Origin: CAVTJL01 sp963752325
GTDB lineage: Bacteria > Pseudomonadota > Alphaproteobacteria > Geminicoccales > Geminicoccaceae
Direction: 5' to 3'
Assembly: GCA_963752325.1 (NCBI GenBank)
Contig: CAVVXU010000006.1
Location: 124,001 to 188,000 of the forward strand
Length of the DNA: 64,000 bases
In this document: positions 54,261 through 63,496 of the stretch, piece by piece
Layout: each line of letters opens with the position of its first letter
Position numbering within the stretch: the stretch's first letter is position 1
Notes under the pieces: model-generated
The model's input: only the letters and a program-made list of their open reading frames with translations
Databases searched by the model: none
What the model was told of the DNA's origin: nothing
Position numbers and translations under genes: made by a program

Positions 54261-55427
54261 ATGGCCGGGAGATTTGCCTTGAACCTGCATGTGCCCCTCG
54301 CGCCGCGCCCCTACATGGCTCCCCTCGGTCTCACCGTCGTACGCGAGGCGGAAGCGGCGGCCGGCCAGCGGCCGCCCGTCGATCTCAGCCTCAACGAGTC
54401 GAGTTTCGGCGCCAGCCCGGCTGCGATTGCCGCGGCGCGCGCGCGTCCGGCGACGGCTCACCGCTACCCCGACCCCGGCAGCACCGACCTGCGCCGCGCG
54501 ATCGCACGCCGCTTCGAGCTGGATCCGAAGCGCATCATCTGCGGCAACGGCTCGGAGGAGCTGCTGGACATGCTGGGCCGGCTCTACGCACGGCCCGGTG
54601 ACGAGGTGCTCTACACCCAGTTCGGCTTCCTGCAGTTCCCGATCATCGCGGCACGGGTCGGTGCCACGCCCGTGCGTGTCCCGGAAAGCGGCTTCGTTGT
54701 CGACGTCGATCGCATCCTCGCCTCGATCACTCCCCGCAGCCGCATCGTGTTCCTGGCGAATCCCAACAATCCCACGGGCACCTGGATCGAGCGGCGGGAG
54801 CTCGAGCGGCTGCGTGACGGCCTCCCGCGAAGCGTCTTGCTCGTGGTCGATTCGGCCTACGCCGAGTTCGTCGACGACCCGGCCTACAGCGCAGGGTTGG
54901 ACCTCGTCGACGGCACCGGCAATGTCGTCGTCACCCGCACCTTCTCGAAGGCCTATGGCCTAGCGGCTTTCCGGGCCGGCTGGGCCTACGGGCCCCTCGA
55001 GATCATCGCCGCCATGAACGGCGTCCGCGGCGTCGGCAACGTCAACGCTGTTGCCCAGGTCGGTGCGGCGGCTGCGCTCGAGGACAGCAGCTTTCTCGCC
55101 CGCGCCGTCGCCGCGACGGCCGAGCAGCGGGCAAGGCTCGCCAAGGGCCTCTCCGCCCTGGGGCTCGATGTGGTGCCATCGGCCGGTAACTTTCTGCTCG
55201 TGGGCTTCGGCAGCCCGGTCGCCGCCGCCGCTGCGCTTCGAGCGCTCGGCAGCGAAGGGATCCATGTCCGACCGGTCGACGACTATGGTCTGCCCGATCG
55301 GCTGCGCATCACGGTGGGGGCGCCTCCCGAGACGGGTGCCGTCCTGCTCGCCCTGAGCCACCATCTTGGCCGGGGAGGGCACCGGGCCGGGTGCGTCAAC
55401 GGTGCAGCAGCCAGATCACCAAGCTGA
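54261..55427 (+). CDS. HisC-like PLP-dependent aminotransferase
   Basis: A 388-residue fold-type I aminotransferase from ATG 54261: LSLNESSFGASPAAIAA, RYPDPGSTDLRRAIARRF, GNGSEELLDMLGRLY, FLANPNNPTGTW, and the Schiff-base Lys in TRTFSKAYGLAAFRAGWAYG (near residue 235). This is the histidinol-phosphate aminotransferase type (also used for aromatic amino acids). It has no his neighbours. An in-frame ATG at 54201 with GGAG upstream is an alternative, adding 20 residues. Confidence 0.85.
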   Translation: MAGRFALNLHVPLAPRPYMAPLGLTVVREAEAAAGQRPPVDLSLNESSFGASPAAIAAARARPATAHRYPDPGSTDLRRAIARRFELDPKRIICGNGSEELLDMLGRLYARPGDEVLYTQFGFLQFPIIAARVGATPVRVPESGFVVDVDRILASITPRSRIVFLANPNNPTGTWIERRELERLRDGLPRSVLLVVDSAYAEFVDDPAYSAGLDLVDGTGNVVVTRTFSKAYGLAAFRAGWAYGPLEIIAAMNGVRGVGNVNAVAQVGAAAALEDSSFLARAVAATAEQRARLAKGLSALGLDVVPSAGNFLLVGFGSPVAAAAALRALGSEGIHVRPVDDYGLPDRLRITVGAPPETGAVLLALSHHLGRGGHRAGCVNGAAARSPS

Positions 55428-55596
55428 GGATCACGCTGACCAGAAGCGAGGTCGTAAGCGGCAGATAGAACGAAAAGCCCGGCTGCCTGACGACGATGTC
55501 ACCAGGCAGGCGGCCGAGGCCGAGCCTTTCGATCAGGGGCCAGAGCAGACCGGCGACGACAAGAACGAGGCCGGCGATGACGAGAATGCGCGACAT
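55396..55596 (-). CDS. DUF2905 small membrane protein
   Basis: A 66-residue protein from ATG 55596 with two membrane helices (about 3-20 and 46-63) and the conserved hinge GRLPGDIVVRQPGFSFYLPLTTS, diagnostic of DUF2905. Function unknown. It overlaps the 3' end of the HisC-like gene by 32 bp on the opposite strand. Confidence 0.88.
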   Translation of the reverse strand: MSRILVIAGLVLVVAGLLWPLIERLGLGRLPGDIVVRQPGFSFYLPLTTSLLVSVILSLVIWLLHR

Positions 55597-56016
55597 GGCC
55601 GAGGCCACCGACGAATGGCTGCCCAACATGCGATGAGCTAGGTCTCGAGCTGTTTGATGACAAGGTCGGCCAGGCAGCGGCTTGCCGCGCGGGCCGGAAC
55701 TCAAGTCCGCGCTCAATGGTTGCGCTCAACGCTAGCCTATGCTTCCGCAGCAGCGTGCTCCTTGCCTCGCGCAGCAGGCAGGGCGAGGCCGGGCATTCTC
55801 ATTGCGACCTTCCATGTCGGATTCGGGCGATGAGGTTGGTCGGCCGCCACGGCTTCTCAACGAGAGCTGGCGGGCCGCAGGTCCCCGAGCACACGAGATC
55901 GAAGGAGGCAGCTTGTCGATGCGAACGAGGACCCGAAGGCCCAGCCAGCATGCGCCGTCGCCCCGCCTCGCCTGCGAGAGCAGCGTGCTGCTCCGTTGCC
56001 TCGGGTGTGACCGCTG
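55597..56016. other. 420 bp intergenic gap, nothing firmly recognised
   Basis: Between DUF2905 and the GH15 gene no open frame shows codon or family support. The sequence AGCAGCGTGCT occurs near both ends (55748 and 55980) as a short direct repeat. Promoters for the two divergent genes should be here but no clear pair was seen. Confidence 0.5.
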
Positions 56017-57810
56017 ATGGCTCTTCGTATAGAGGACTACGCCATCATCGGCGATCTGCGCACCGTGGCTCTCGTTGGCCGCGACGGCTCGATCGATTGG
56101 CTTTGCCTGCCACGCCTCGACGGGCGGGCCTGCTTCGCCGCCCTCCTCGGCACCGAGGAGAATGGCCGTTGGCTGATAGCGCCGGAAGGCGAGGTGGTCG
56201 CGTCGCGTCGTGGCTATCGCGGCGACACGCTGGTTCTCGAGACGGAGTTCCAAACGCCCACTGGCCGGGTCCAGATCATCGACTTCATGCCCGTCGTCGA
56301 GGAGGATGAGCGTGCGGATCTCGTCCGGCTGGTCGTCGGCATCGAGGGCGAGGTCGCGATGCACACGGAGCTCGTGCTGCGCTTCGACTATGGCCGGATT
56401 GTCCCGTGGGTGCAGCGTTGGGACGGCGGCATCACCGCCACCGCCGGTGCCGACGCTGTTCGCCTCGAGACGCCCATCGACCTCGAGGGCCGGGACTTCA
56501 AGACGGTGGGGCGCTTCACCATTCGCGCGGGCGAGCGGGTACCCTTCACCCTCTGCTGGTTTCGCTCGTATCTCAACGTTGCCAATGTGAGCTCGCCACC
56601 GGCGGAGCTTGCCGACACCGAGGACTATTGGCGCAGCTGGTCCGCGCGGTTCGAGCAAAAATGGCCGGATCGCGACGCTGCGATCCGTTCGCTGCTGACC
56701 TTGAAGGCCTTGACCCACGAGCCGTCGGGCGGCATCGCCGCCGCCGCCACCACGTCCCTGCCCGAGCGCATCGGTGGCGAGCGCAACTGGGACTATCGCT
56801 ACTGCTGGATCCGCGACACCACCTTCACGCTCTATGCGCTGCTCCTCTCCGGCTATCCGGAGGAGGCGAATGCCTGGACCGGATGGCTGCTACGCGCAGC
56901 CGCCGGCAAGCCGTCCCAGATGGAGATCATGTACGCCGTCGACGGGGCCCGGGTGGAGAGCGAGCTCATCCTCGACTGGCTGCCGGGCTATGAGGGCAGC
57001 CGCCCGGTGCGCATCGGCAACGGTGCGCACGACCAGCTCCAGCTCGATGTCTTCGGCGAGCTCTTCGACGGGCTGCACACCGCCCGCAAGCACGGTCTCG
57101 AGGTGCAGGACGAGGGCTGGAGCATCCAGCTCGCGCTGATGGAGCACCTCGAGGAGATCTGGCAGAAGCCCGACAGCGGCATCTGGGAGGTGCGGGGCCG
57201 CCCGCGGCATTTCACCCACTCGAAGGTCATGGCGTGGGTCGCCGTCGACCGCGCGATCAAGGCGGTCGAGCGCTTCGGCTGCAAGGGTCCCGCGGATCGA
57301 TGGCGCGGCCTGCGCTCGCGCATCCGCGAGACGGTCCTGCGCGAGGGCTACAACGAGCGCCGCAAGAGCTTCGTCCAGGAGCTGGGTGGCAAGGCGCTGG
57401 ACGGCTCGCTCCTCATGCTGCCCCTCGTCGGCTTCATCGCACCCGACGATCCGCGCATGCTCTCCACGATCGATGCCATCAAGCGGGAGCTGACCGAGGA
57501 TGGGCTTGTGCTACGCTACCAGACCGATGCGGCGGAAGACGGCCTGAGCGGCTATGAGGGCACCTTTCTCGCCACGTCCTTCTGGCTCGCGGACTGTCTA
57601 GCGATGGCCGGCCGGACCCATGAGGCCCGCGAGCTCTTCGACCGCCTCCTCGGCCTGCGCAACGATGTCGGTCTCCTGAGCGAGGAGTACGATTCCAAGG
57701 CCGGCCGCCAGCTGGGCAACTTCCCGCAGGCTTTCTCGCACGTGGGGATCATCAACACCGCCCATAATCTCTCGCTCATCAAGGGACCAGCCGAGCATCG
57801 GGCGGAATAG
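56017..57810 (+). CDS. glycoside hydrolase family 15 protein (trehalase/glucoamylase-like)
   Basis: A 597-residue cytoplasmic protein with an N-terminal beta-sandwich (IEDYAIIGDLRTVALVGRDGSIDWLCLPRLD from residue 5) and an (alpha/alpha)6 barrel. The barrel carries RNWDYRYCWIRDTTFTLYAL (about 255-275), SELILDWLPGYEG, HDQLQLDVFGE and LLSEEYD, where catalytic Glu residues of GH15 are expected. It may hydrolyse trehalose or alpha-glucans. No signal peptide. Its stop is followed by two hairpins shared with the convergent rraA gene. Confidence 0.92.
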   Translation: MALRIEDYAIIGDLRTVALVGRDGSIDWLCLPRLDGRACFAALLGTEENGRWLIAPEGEVVASRRGYRGDTLVLETEFQTPTGRVQIIDFMPVVEEDERADLVRLVVGIEGEVAMHTELVLRFDYGRIVPWVQRWDGGITATAGADAVRLETPIDLEGRDFKTVGRFTIRAGERVPFTLCWFRSYLNVANVSSPPAELADTEDYWRSWSARFEQKWPDRDAAIRSLLTLKALTHEPSGGIAAAATTSLPERIGGERNWDYRYCWIRDTTFTLYALLLSGYPEEANAWTGWLLRAAAGKPSQMEIMYAVDGARVESELILDWLPGYEGSRPVRIGNGAHDQLQLDVFGELFDGLHTARKHGLEVQDEGWSIQLALMEHLEEIWQKPDSGIWEVRGRPRHFTHSKVMAWVAVDRAIKAVERFGCKGPADRWRGLRSRIRETVLREGYNERRKSFVQELGGKALDGSLLMLPLVGFIAPDDPRMLSTIDAIKRELTEDGLVLRYQTDAAEDGLSGYEGTFLATSFWLADCLAMAGRTHEARELFDRLLGLRNDVGLLSEEYDSKAGRQLGNFPQAFSHVGIINTAHNLSLIKGPAEHRAE

Positions 57811-57821
57811 GACAGACAGGC

Positions 57822-57840
57822 CCGGACGCGATCGGTCCGG
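57822..57840. terminator. first hairpin between GH15 and rraA
   Basis: CCGGAC (57822-57827) and GTCCGG (57835-57840) pair across a 7-base loop 12 bp after the GH15 stop. Weak on its own, it adds to the stronger hairpin immediately downstream. Confidence 0.4.
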
Positions 57841-57873
57841 CGACGATCCGCCGAGCCAGCCGGCGGATCGTCG
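57841..57873. terminator. 13-bp-stem hairpin between GH15 and rraA
   Basis: CGACGATCCGCCG (57841-57853) pairs perfectly with CGGCGGATCGTCG (57861-57873) around AGCCAGC. It is the strongest inverted repeat noticed in the window and lies between two convergent stops, fitting a bidirectional terminator. Confidence 0.7.
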
Positions 57874-57885
57874 AGCGTCCCAAGC

Positions 57886-58588
57886 TCAGTGGATATCGTC
57901 GGCCGCGCCCATCGCCGCCTTGAGCTTCTCGACGTTGAAGCCCGAACTCGCGGGCGGCCTTGAGGATCGGCGCCTCGCGCCTGGTGCAAAGGTCGATGGC
58001 CTCGGGCAGCTTCTCGGCCGCGGCGCGCGGGATCACGACCGAGCCGTGACGGTCGGCGTGGATCAGGTCGCCGTGGCTGACCTGCATGCCGTGCACGTTG
58101 ATGTCGAGGTTGAAGGCCTCGACGTGGACGTAGCTGTGGCTCGGCCCGACGCACCCGGCGAGGAGCTGGAACTCGGTCGCGATCATGTCGAGATCGCGGA
58201 TGGAGCCGTTGGTGATGCAGCCCAGCACGCCCAGCCCCTTGTGGACCGCCGTGTTGACCTCGCCCCAAAAAGCGCCCCAGCCGGGCTCGGGGTCGAGGTC
58301 CTGGATGACGGTGATGGTGGGCTCGCCATCACGCGACGCCACATAGTCGTAATAGCCGAGCCTCACATCCTTCAGCATGGCGGCAGCCCGGCTCGCCGGA
58401 TACTGGGCGCGCACCACAGAGGTCCGCGCGAAGCCCACGATCGGCTTCATGTCGGGGAAGGCGCAGACATAGGGCCGGGTCGAATAGCCATGCCCGCGCC
58501 GTTCCGGTGCCGCAATCTCGAGAGCGTTGCAGATTGTGGGCGTGTCGAAGGCGCGGAGATGGTCGAGCAGCTTGGCGTCGATGGTCAT
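57886..58588 (-). pseudogene. RraA/HMG-aldolase family protein, one frameshift
   Basis: ATG 58588 starts a protein with FDTPTICNALE, a central active-site loop GCITNGSIRDLDMIATE (Arg and Asp of the RraA-type aldolase) and HGDLIHADRHGSVVIPRAAA. The conserved ending FNVEKLKAAMGAADDIH and its stop at 57886 are in the next frame. Deleting one C of the CCC at 57941-57943 repairs it. The family covers 4-hydroxy-4-methyl-2-oxoglutarate aldolases and RNase E regulators; together with the adjacent Ldh2 dehydrogenase a keto-acid catabolic role is likelier. Repaired length is about 233 residues. Confidence 0.82.
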
Positions 58589-58610
58589 CGATCTCTTGCT
58601 TTCCCTGCAG

Positions 58611-59705
58611 TCACGGACTGCTTGTGAGTTGGTCGATCTCGGCGTCGGTCACCCCGACGCGGCGGGCGGCGGCGAGAATGGCGTCCCAGGTGGCCTCGGG
58701 GAGCGGGATGCCGCCTGCGCGGCGCTCGGCAGCCGTCTTGCGCTCCTTGTCGCCCGGAACGAGGACACCCTCGGCGGGGTCGATCGGCTCGGCCGCCCGG
58801 ATGCCGTCGACGAATGCGCGCACCTCCGCCGTGAAGTCCGTCGCGAGATCGAAGGCGGCCGGGCTCAGATAGATCGACAGCATCCCGTTGTGGAAGATGC
58901 CGTCGGGCGCCGCGTTGCTGCCCGAGCCGGTGAGAGCACCGCCCAAGAGCTCGCAGGCCAGCGCCAGACCCGAGCCCTTGTGCTCGCCAAAGGCGCGCAG
59001 CGCACCCTTGCCGCGCCGCGGGTCGGCGAAGGCACCTTCAGCGCCCATGCCGTAGAGCGCCAGCGGATTGCCGGTCAGCTGGCCGTCCTCGTCGACGAGC
59101 GCGTTCTCGGGCACGGGCTTGCCACCCTGGTGCGCCACTAGCACCTTGCCCTCGGCAACCATGGAGGTCGCGAAGTCGAGGATGAAAGGCCGGTCGTCGC
59201 CGGTCGGCACGCCGATGGCGATCGGGTTGGTCGAGAAGCGTCGGCTGCGCGAGCCATACGGTGCGACGAGTAGGGAGTTGAAGGCGTTGACGAAGTGGAT
59301 GGAGACGATGCCGGCCTCGACGCTCATCTCGGCGAAGTCGCCGATGCGCCCGAGATGGCCCGTGTTCTTGAGGCCGATCACCGCCACGCCCTGGCTCTTG
59401 GCCTTCTCGATGCCAATTCGGCAGGCCTCTGGCCCGATCGTCTGGCCGAAGCCCATCTGCCCGTCGAGGATCGCCAGTCCCGGCGTGTCCAGAACCGTGT
59501 GGACATGACGGTCCGCGACGACGCGCCCGGAGTCCAGATACTCCACATAGCGTGGCACCCGGATCACGCCATGGCTGTCATGGCCGGTCAGATTCGCCTT
59601 GGAGAGATAAAGAGCGATCCGCTCGGCCTCGTCGCTCGGGCAGCCGGCCCGCTCGAATGTCATCTTGACGACGCCGCGCAACGGCTCGAGGCCGACCCGA
59701 ATCAT
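58611..59705 (-). CDS. Ldh2-type malate/lactate/ureidoglycolate dehydrogenase family protein
   Basis: A 364-residue NAD(P)-dependent oxidoreductase of the second lactate dehydrogenase fold: DSHGVIRVP with the catalytic His45, GFGQTIGPEA, GLKNTGHLGRIGDFAE, TNPIAIGVPTGD and DFATSMVAEGKV. Substrates in this family range from malate and L-lactate to sulfolactate, ureidoglycolate and delta-1-piperideine-2-carboxylate. ATG 59705 is preferred; ATG 59726 is also possible. It lies 22 bp upstream of rraA and is probably co-transcribed with it. Confidence 0.88.
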   Translation of the reverse strand: MIRVGLEPLRGVVKMTFERAGCPSDEAERIALYLSKANLTGHDSHGVIRVPRYVEYLDSGRVVADRHVHTVLDTPGLAILDGQMGFGQTIGPEACRIGIEKAKSQGVAVIGLKNTGHLGRIGDFAEMSVEAGIVSIHFVNAFNSLLVAPYGSRSRRFSTNPIAIGVPTGDDRPFILDFATSMVAEGKVLVAHQGGKPVPENALVDEDGQLTGNPLALYGMGAEGAFADPRRGKGALRAFGEHKGSGLALACELLGGALTGSGSNAAPDGIFHNGMLSIYLSPAAFDLATDFTAEVRAFVDGIRAAEPIDPAEGVLVPGDKERKTAAERRAGGIPLPEATWDAILAAARRVGVTDAEIDQLTSSP

Positions 59706-59971
59706 TCCTTGCCCCCCCTTGAGCATTCCGGCGTATCGCCGCGTAGACGGCTTACAGGCCGGGCGACATGACGTCAAAGCGCCTGTGGGGCGCACTGGGG
59801 TGCCATGCTTCTGGCGCAACGCCCGCCCGGCAGGTTGACAGGGTGCCGACGCCGTGATCTTCGGCATTGCACTGAGCGCCTATGGTCCGGAGACAGTGTA
59901 TCGAGACGCTAGCCGGTCAGCTTCCTGGGGATGACCGAGACGCCGTGCGCGAGCGAAGGCGCGTCACGAGC

Positions 59972-61075
59972 ATGGGCGCGCCGGAGCTCGCCGTGATCGT
60001 CCCCACCTTCAACGAGCGTGACAATGTGGGCGAGCTGTTCGCCCGCGTGGTGACGGCTCTGGGCGACGTCAGCTTCGAGGTGATCTTCGTCGACGACGAC
60101 TCCCCGGATGGCACCGCCGCTGCCGTTGGCGAGCTGGCTGCCATCGATCGCCGGGTACGCTGCCTGCGTCGGATCGGCCGAAGAGGGCTGTCCTCGGCCT
60201 GTATCGAGGGCATGCTGGCGACGCCTGCGCGCTATCTCGCCGTGATCGATGCGGACCTGCAGCATGACGAGACCCTTCTCCCTCGCATGCTGGAGGTGCT
60301 GCGCCAGGGTGAGACGGAACTCGTCCTCGGCAGCCGGTACCTCGACCGCCCCGACGTCGAAGGCTGGGATCGTCGACGACAGACGATGAGCCGGTACGCC
60401 ACCTGGCTCGGCGCCCGCATAGCGCGGGTTCAGGTGGCCGACCCGATGAGCGGCCTGTTTATGGTGGAGCGCAGCGCGTTCGAGGCCTGTGCCCATCGCC
60501 TTTCCGGCATCGGCTTCAAAATCCTTTTGGATATCCTGGCATCGTCCCCCCAGCCACTTCGCGTCGTCGAGCTCCCATATCAGTTCCGCACCCGCAACGC
60601 GGGCGAGAGCAAGCTCGACAACCGTGCGCTGCAGGACTTTGTGCTTCTGCTGGTCGACAAATGGATCGGAGGGTGGGTCCCGGCCCGCTTTGTGTTGTTC
60701 ACCTTTGTCGGCGGCATTGGCGTGATCATCCACTTTGCCGTGCTGACCACGTTGCTCAAGGGGCTCGGGGATTCGTTCATCTTCAGCCAAGCGGCGGCGA
60801 CCGTCGTAGCGATGACCTTCAACTACGCGCTCAACAACGAGCTCACCTATCGTGACCGTCGGCTACGCGGCTGGGGTTGGCTCCGCGGTTGGACCAGCTT
60901 CTCCTTCGCCTGCGGCCTCGGCGCGCTGGCGAATGTCGGCATCGCTGCCGAGCTGTTTCGGGCCCAAACCTCATGGGTGCTCTCGGCGCTGGGCGGGATC
61001 CTCGTCGGCGCCGTCTGGAACTACGCGGTGACGGCGGTCTATACCTGGAAAGTCGGGACGGGCGCGGATGGATGA
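59972..61075 (+). CDS. GT2 polyprenyl-phosphate glycosyltransferase fused to a GtrA domain
   Basis: The N-terminal half is a DPM1-like GT2 domain (LAVIVPTFNERDNVGEL; FVDDDSPDGT; VIDADLQHDETLLPRML). The C-terminal half has four membrane helices of GtrA/DPMS type (FVLFTFVGGIGVIIHFAVLTTLL, FNYALNNELTYRDRRLRG, ANVGIAAELF, WNYAVTAVYTW). Such fusions make and flip undecaprenyl-phosphate sugars for transfer to lipids or polysaccharides. I start at ATG 59972 (367 residues); ATG 59882 would add 30 unconserved residues. It overlaps the GT39 gene by four bases. Confidence 0.9.
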   Translation: MGAPELAVIVPTFNERDNVGELFARVVTALGDVSFEVIFVDDDSPDGTAAAVGELAAIDRRVRCLRRIGRRGLSSACIEGMLATPARYLAVIDADLQHDETLLPRMLEVLRQGETELVLGSRYLDRPDVEGWDRRRQTMSRYATWLGARIARVQVADPMSGLFMVERSAFEACAHRLSGIGFKILLDILASSPQPLRVVELPYQFRTRNAGESKLDNRALQDFVLLLVDKWIGGWVPARFVLFTFVGGIGVIIHFAVLTTLLKGLGDSFIFSQAAATVVAMTFNYALNNELTYRDRRLRGWGWLRGWTSFSFACGLGALANVGIAAELFRAQTSWVLSALGGILVGAVWNYAVTAVYTWKVGTGADG

Positions 61076-62688
61076 CCTGCCGGGCGACCGCTGAGGCGCA
61101 GGGCCGGCTGTCCTGCCTCGACAGCGGGTGGGCCGTCCTGCTCGTAGCGCTGCTCGCCTTGGCGCTCCGCCTCTTCCGCCTCGGCTACGAGCCGCTCTGG
61201 CTGGACGAGGGGTTCACCTGGCGCTGGGCGCAACAGAGCCAGGCGCTCCTCTGGGGCAGCTCGGCCATCTGGGAGACCAACCCTCCTCTCTTCTATGCTC
61301 TGCTGCATCCGCTGCTCGGGCTCGGCGACTCGCCAGCGCTGCTACGCTCGATTTCCGTCGTTGCGGGCGTGCTCACCGTGCCGGTGACCTGGCTGGTGGG
61401 GTGCGAGCTCGGTTCGAGGCGCGCCGGCCTTTTGGCCGCGGCCCTGGTCGCCACCTCGACCGTACATGTGGCCTACAGCCAGGAGGCCCGCTCCTACACG
61501 TTGCTGACGCTCGGCGCGGCGGTGGCTGTGTGGGGCCTGCTCCGCTTTCTGCGCTGCTGGCTCACCAGCCGCGGCGAGCATCCGGCGGGAGGCCGGCTTC
61601 CGGCGCTAGGCGCCTATGTCCTGGGCTCGGCCCTGGCGCTCTACAGCCACAACATCGCGGTCTTCCTGCCGGTGCTCGCCAATGGCGTGGCGCTGCTCGC
61701 GTGGCTCGGCCCTGGCCGCCGCTCGCTGTCCATGGGCGCCCTCTGGCTCCTGGCCAATCTCGTCCTGCTGGCGCTCTGGTCGCCTTGGCTGCCGATCGTG
61801 GTTTACCAGGCGCGCTTCTCCCCCAACATCGATTGGATCCCGACGCCGTCCCTGCCGGACGCAGCGCAAACGTTGTCGCAGCTCTATGGGCTGGGCTACC
61901 CGCCATGGGGCCACGCCCGGCTTCTCCTTCTGGCTCCGGTGCCGCTGCTGGCCCTACCGGCTATCCTCGGCCGTGGCCGCTATCTGCCGTCGGCCCTCGC
62001 CACGCTATTGGTGTTCGCCGTGGGTGGCCCGCTGCTCCTCTATCTCGTGAGCGTTCTCGGCAAGCCTATCTGGCTCGATCGTACTCTGCTCTGGTCGACC
62101 ACGTCGGGCCTGGTTCTCGTCGCCGCCGGCACGCTGGCGCTGCCTAGCCGCCGGTGGATCGCGGCGGCGCTGGTGGCACTCGCCCTGATCCGGACGGTCG
62201 ACCTCACCGTCTACTACGGCCAGATGCCGCGCAAGGAGGCCTGGGACCGGGCGGCCCGGGCCGTGGCCCAAGGCTTTGCGCAGGGGGACACGATCGTCCT
62301 CGTGCCGTGGTACAGCCAGACCGGCTTCGACTACTACGCCAATCATCTGGGCATTCCTGTCAATGATGTCGGCGTGCTGATGACGCGGCCCTGGCCGGAG
62401 GACATGCCCCGGATCGAGCCCGCCGATCGCGGCCTCCGGCCCGTCGCCTTCGGCGAGCTGCCGGCGGTTGCCGCGCGAAGCCGGCATCTCTGGGTCGTCT
62501 TCTACAGGCGCACGGGGGTTGGCCAGAAAGGCCAGGCGATGAGGTGCCTCGACAGCCTGGGCAGCATCGTGACCCACCGCACCTTCACCGGGCGCATCGA
62601 GATCTTCGAGATTCTGCCCGAGGGTGCGAGGGGTGACGCGATCAGTACAACAGGCGAGCCAGCCGCCGACAGGCCTTGTGGCGATTGA
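61072..62688 (+). CDS. GT39/ArnT-like membrane glycosyltransferase
   Basis: A 538-residue protein with about ten to eleven membrane helices. An early Asp-Glu in LWLDEGFTW (residues 43-51) marks the luminal catalytic site of PMT/ArnT-type enzymes, and HVAYSQEARSYTLLTL is a further GT39 phrase. The soluble C-terminal part is periplasmic. It would use the polyprenyl-phosphate sugar made by the preceding GT2-GtrA protein, to which it is coupled (ATGA overlap). The acceptor (lipid A, protein, or polysaccharide) is unknown. Confidence 0.88.
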   Translation: MTCRATAEAQGRLSCLDSGWAVLLVALLALALRLFRLGYEPLWLDEGFTWRWAQQSQALLWGSSAIWETNPPLFYALLHPLLGLGDSPALLRSISVVAGVLTVPVTWLVGCELGSRRAGLLAAALVATSTVHVAYSQEARSYTLLTLGAAVAVWGLLRFLRCWLTSRGEHPAGGRLPALGAYVLGSALALYSHNIAVFLPVLANGVALLAWLGPGRRSLSMGALWLLANLVLLALWSPWLPIVVYQARFSPNIDWIPTPSLPDAAQTLSQLYGLGYPPWGHARLLLLAPVPLLALPAILGRGRYLPSALATLLVFAVGGPLLLYLVSVLGKPIWLDRTLLWSTTSGLVLVAAGTLALPSRRWIAAALVALALIRTVDLTVYYGQMPRKEAWDRAARAVAQGFAQGDTIVLVPWYSQTGFDYYANHLGIPVNDVGVLMTRPWPEDMPRIEPADRGLRPVAFGELPAVAARSRHLWVVFYRRTGVGQKGQAMRCLDSLGSIVTHRTFTGRIEIFEILPEGARGDAISTTGEPAADRPCGD

Positions 62689-62751
62689 CCGGCGAGGCGG
62701 GACCGATCCCTCGGAGTGTCGTGGCGTGCCGGCGGGCTCTGCCGGACTGGC

Positions 62752-63105
62752 TCAGGCCGACGCCGCGAGGCTGACCACGGCCACGACCAGCGCCGCAACC
62801 GCGACGAGGCCGGCGATCACGGTGGCGAGCGCTGCCGCGGTGGCGGCGTTGCGGCTGGCAGCCGTAACCCTGGTCATCTCACGAAGCAGCAGACGGCTAC
62901 GCTCCGCGTCCTGCTCGCGCGCCAGCGACTCCCTGAGGCGACGCAACGCCTCCCAATGGGCGAAGCTCGGCGCCGGAGTCTCCAGCAGGACGCGCTCATA
63001 GTCGTCGGCGACCTGCTCTGCATCCTGCTGGTCCAGCACCACGCGTCGCCTGAGCTCGAACAGCTCGGCCGCAACCTCTCGTTCCTCGAGCTCGGCTTCT
63101 GTCAT
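62752..63105 (-). CDS. small protein with C-terminal membrane anchor, no family recognised
   Basis: A 117-residue protein. Residues 1-80 are charged and helical (EELEEREVAAELFELRRRV; RRLRESLAREQDAERSRLLLREMTRV), likely a coiled coil. The last 30 residues are an Ala/Val-rich membrane helix (ATVIAGLVAVAALVVAVVSLAA), so it looks like a tail-anchored protein. AAAAGGG precedes the ATG. I do not recognise the family; its codon use looks genuine and it converges on the GT39 gene. Confidence 0.6.
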   Translation of the reverse strand: MTEAELEEREVAAELFELRRRVVLDQQDAEQVADDYERVLLETPAPSFAHWEALRRLRESLAREQDAERSRLLLREMTRVTAASRNAATAAALATVIAGLVAVAALVVAVVSLAASA

Positions 63106-63496
63106 ACCCTTTTGTCTCGATCCCGCTCGCTCGCGCTCGATCCCTCAGCGACCCGCTCGTCCTGGCTCACTCGCCGCCTTGGCTCGGCGGAGGGCGCCGC
63201 AGGCTGCGGGCTTGGTCGCGAAGATCGATCGGGCCCGGGGCCCGGAGCCTCGATCACCAGCGACACCATCAGCTACGACACCGGCACACCCATCGTCCAG
63301 CGGGTTGCGCGCCGCCGAGATGCCTCACGGGGCGATTCCAGGGACGAATGCAGGGTCCCGAATAGCCTGCCGGCGCATTAGCCGTAGGACGAAGCTGCCC
63401 TTCTCCGGCATCATACAGGTCCGGGTACGGCCATGGCCAGCCGCTCAGCCAGAAGGGTCGTTCCGGCTCTCGTGCCATGGAAATCGCCGCAACATC
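63106..63496. other. 391 bp divergent intergenic region, nothing firmly recognised
   Basis: This gap separates the small anchored protein from the UPF0182 gene. It has a duplicated CTCGATCCC (about 63117 and 63138) and a GC-rich palindrome GGGCCCGGGGCCC near 63230. Frames crossing it have no family similarity that I can see. It should contain promoters for both flanking genes. Confidence 0.45.
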
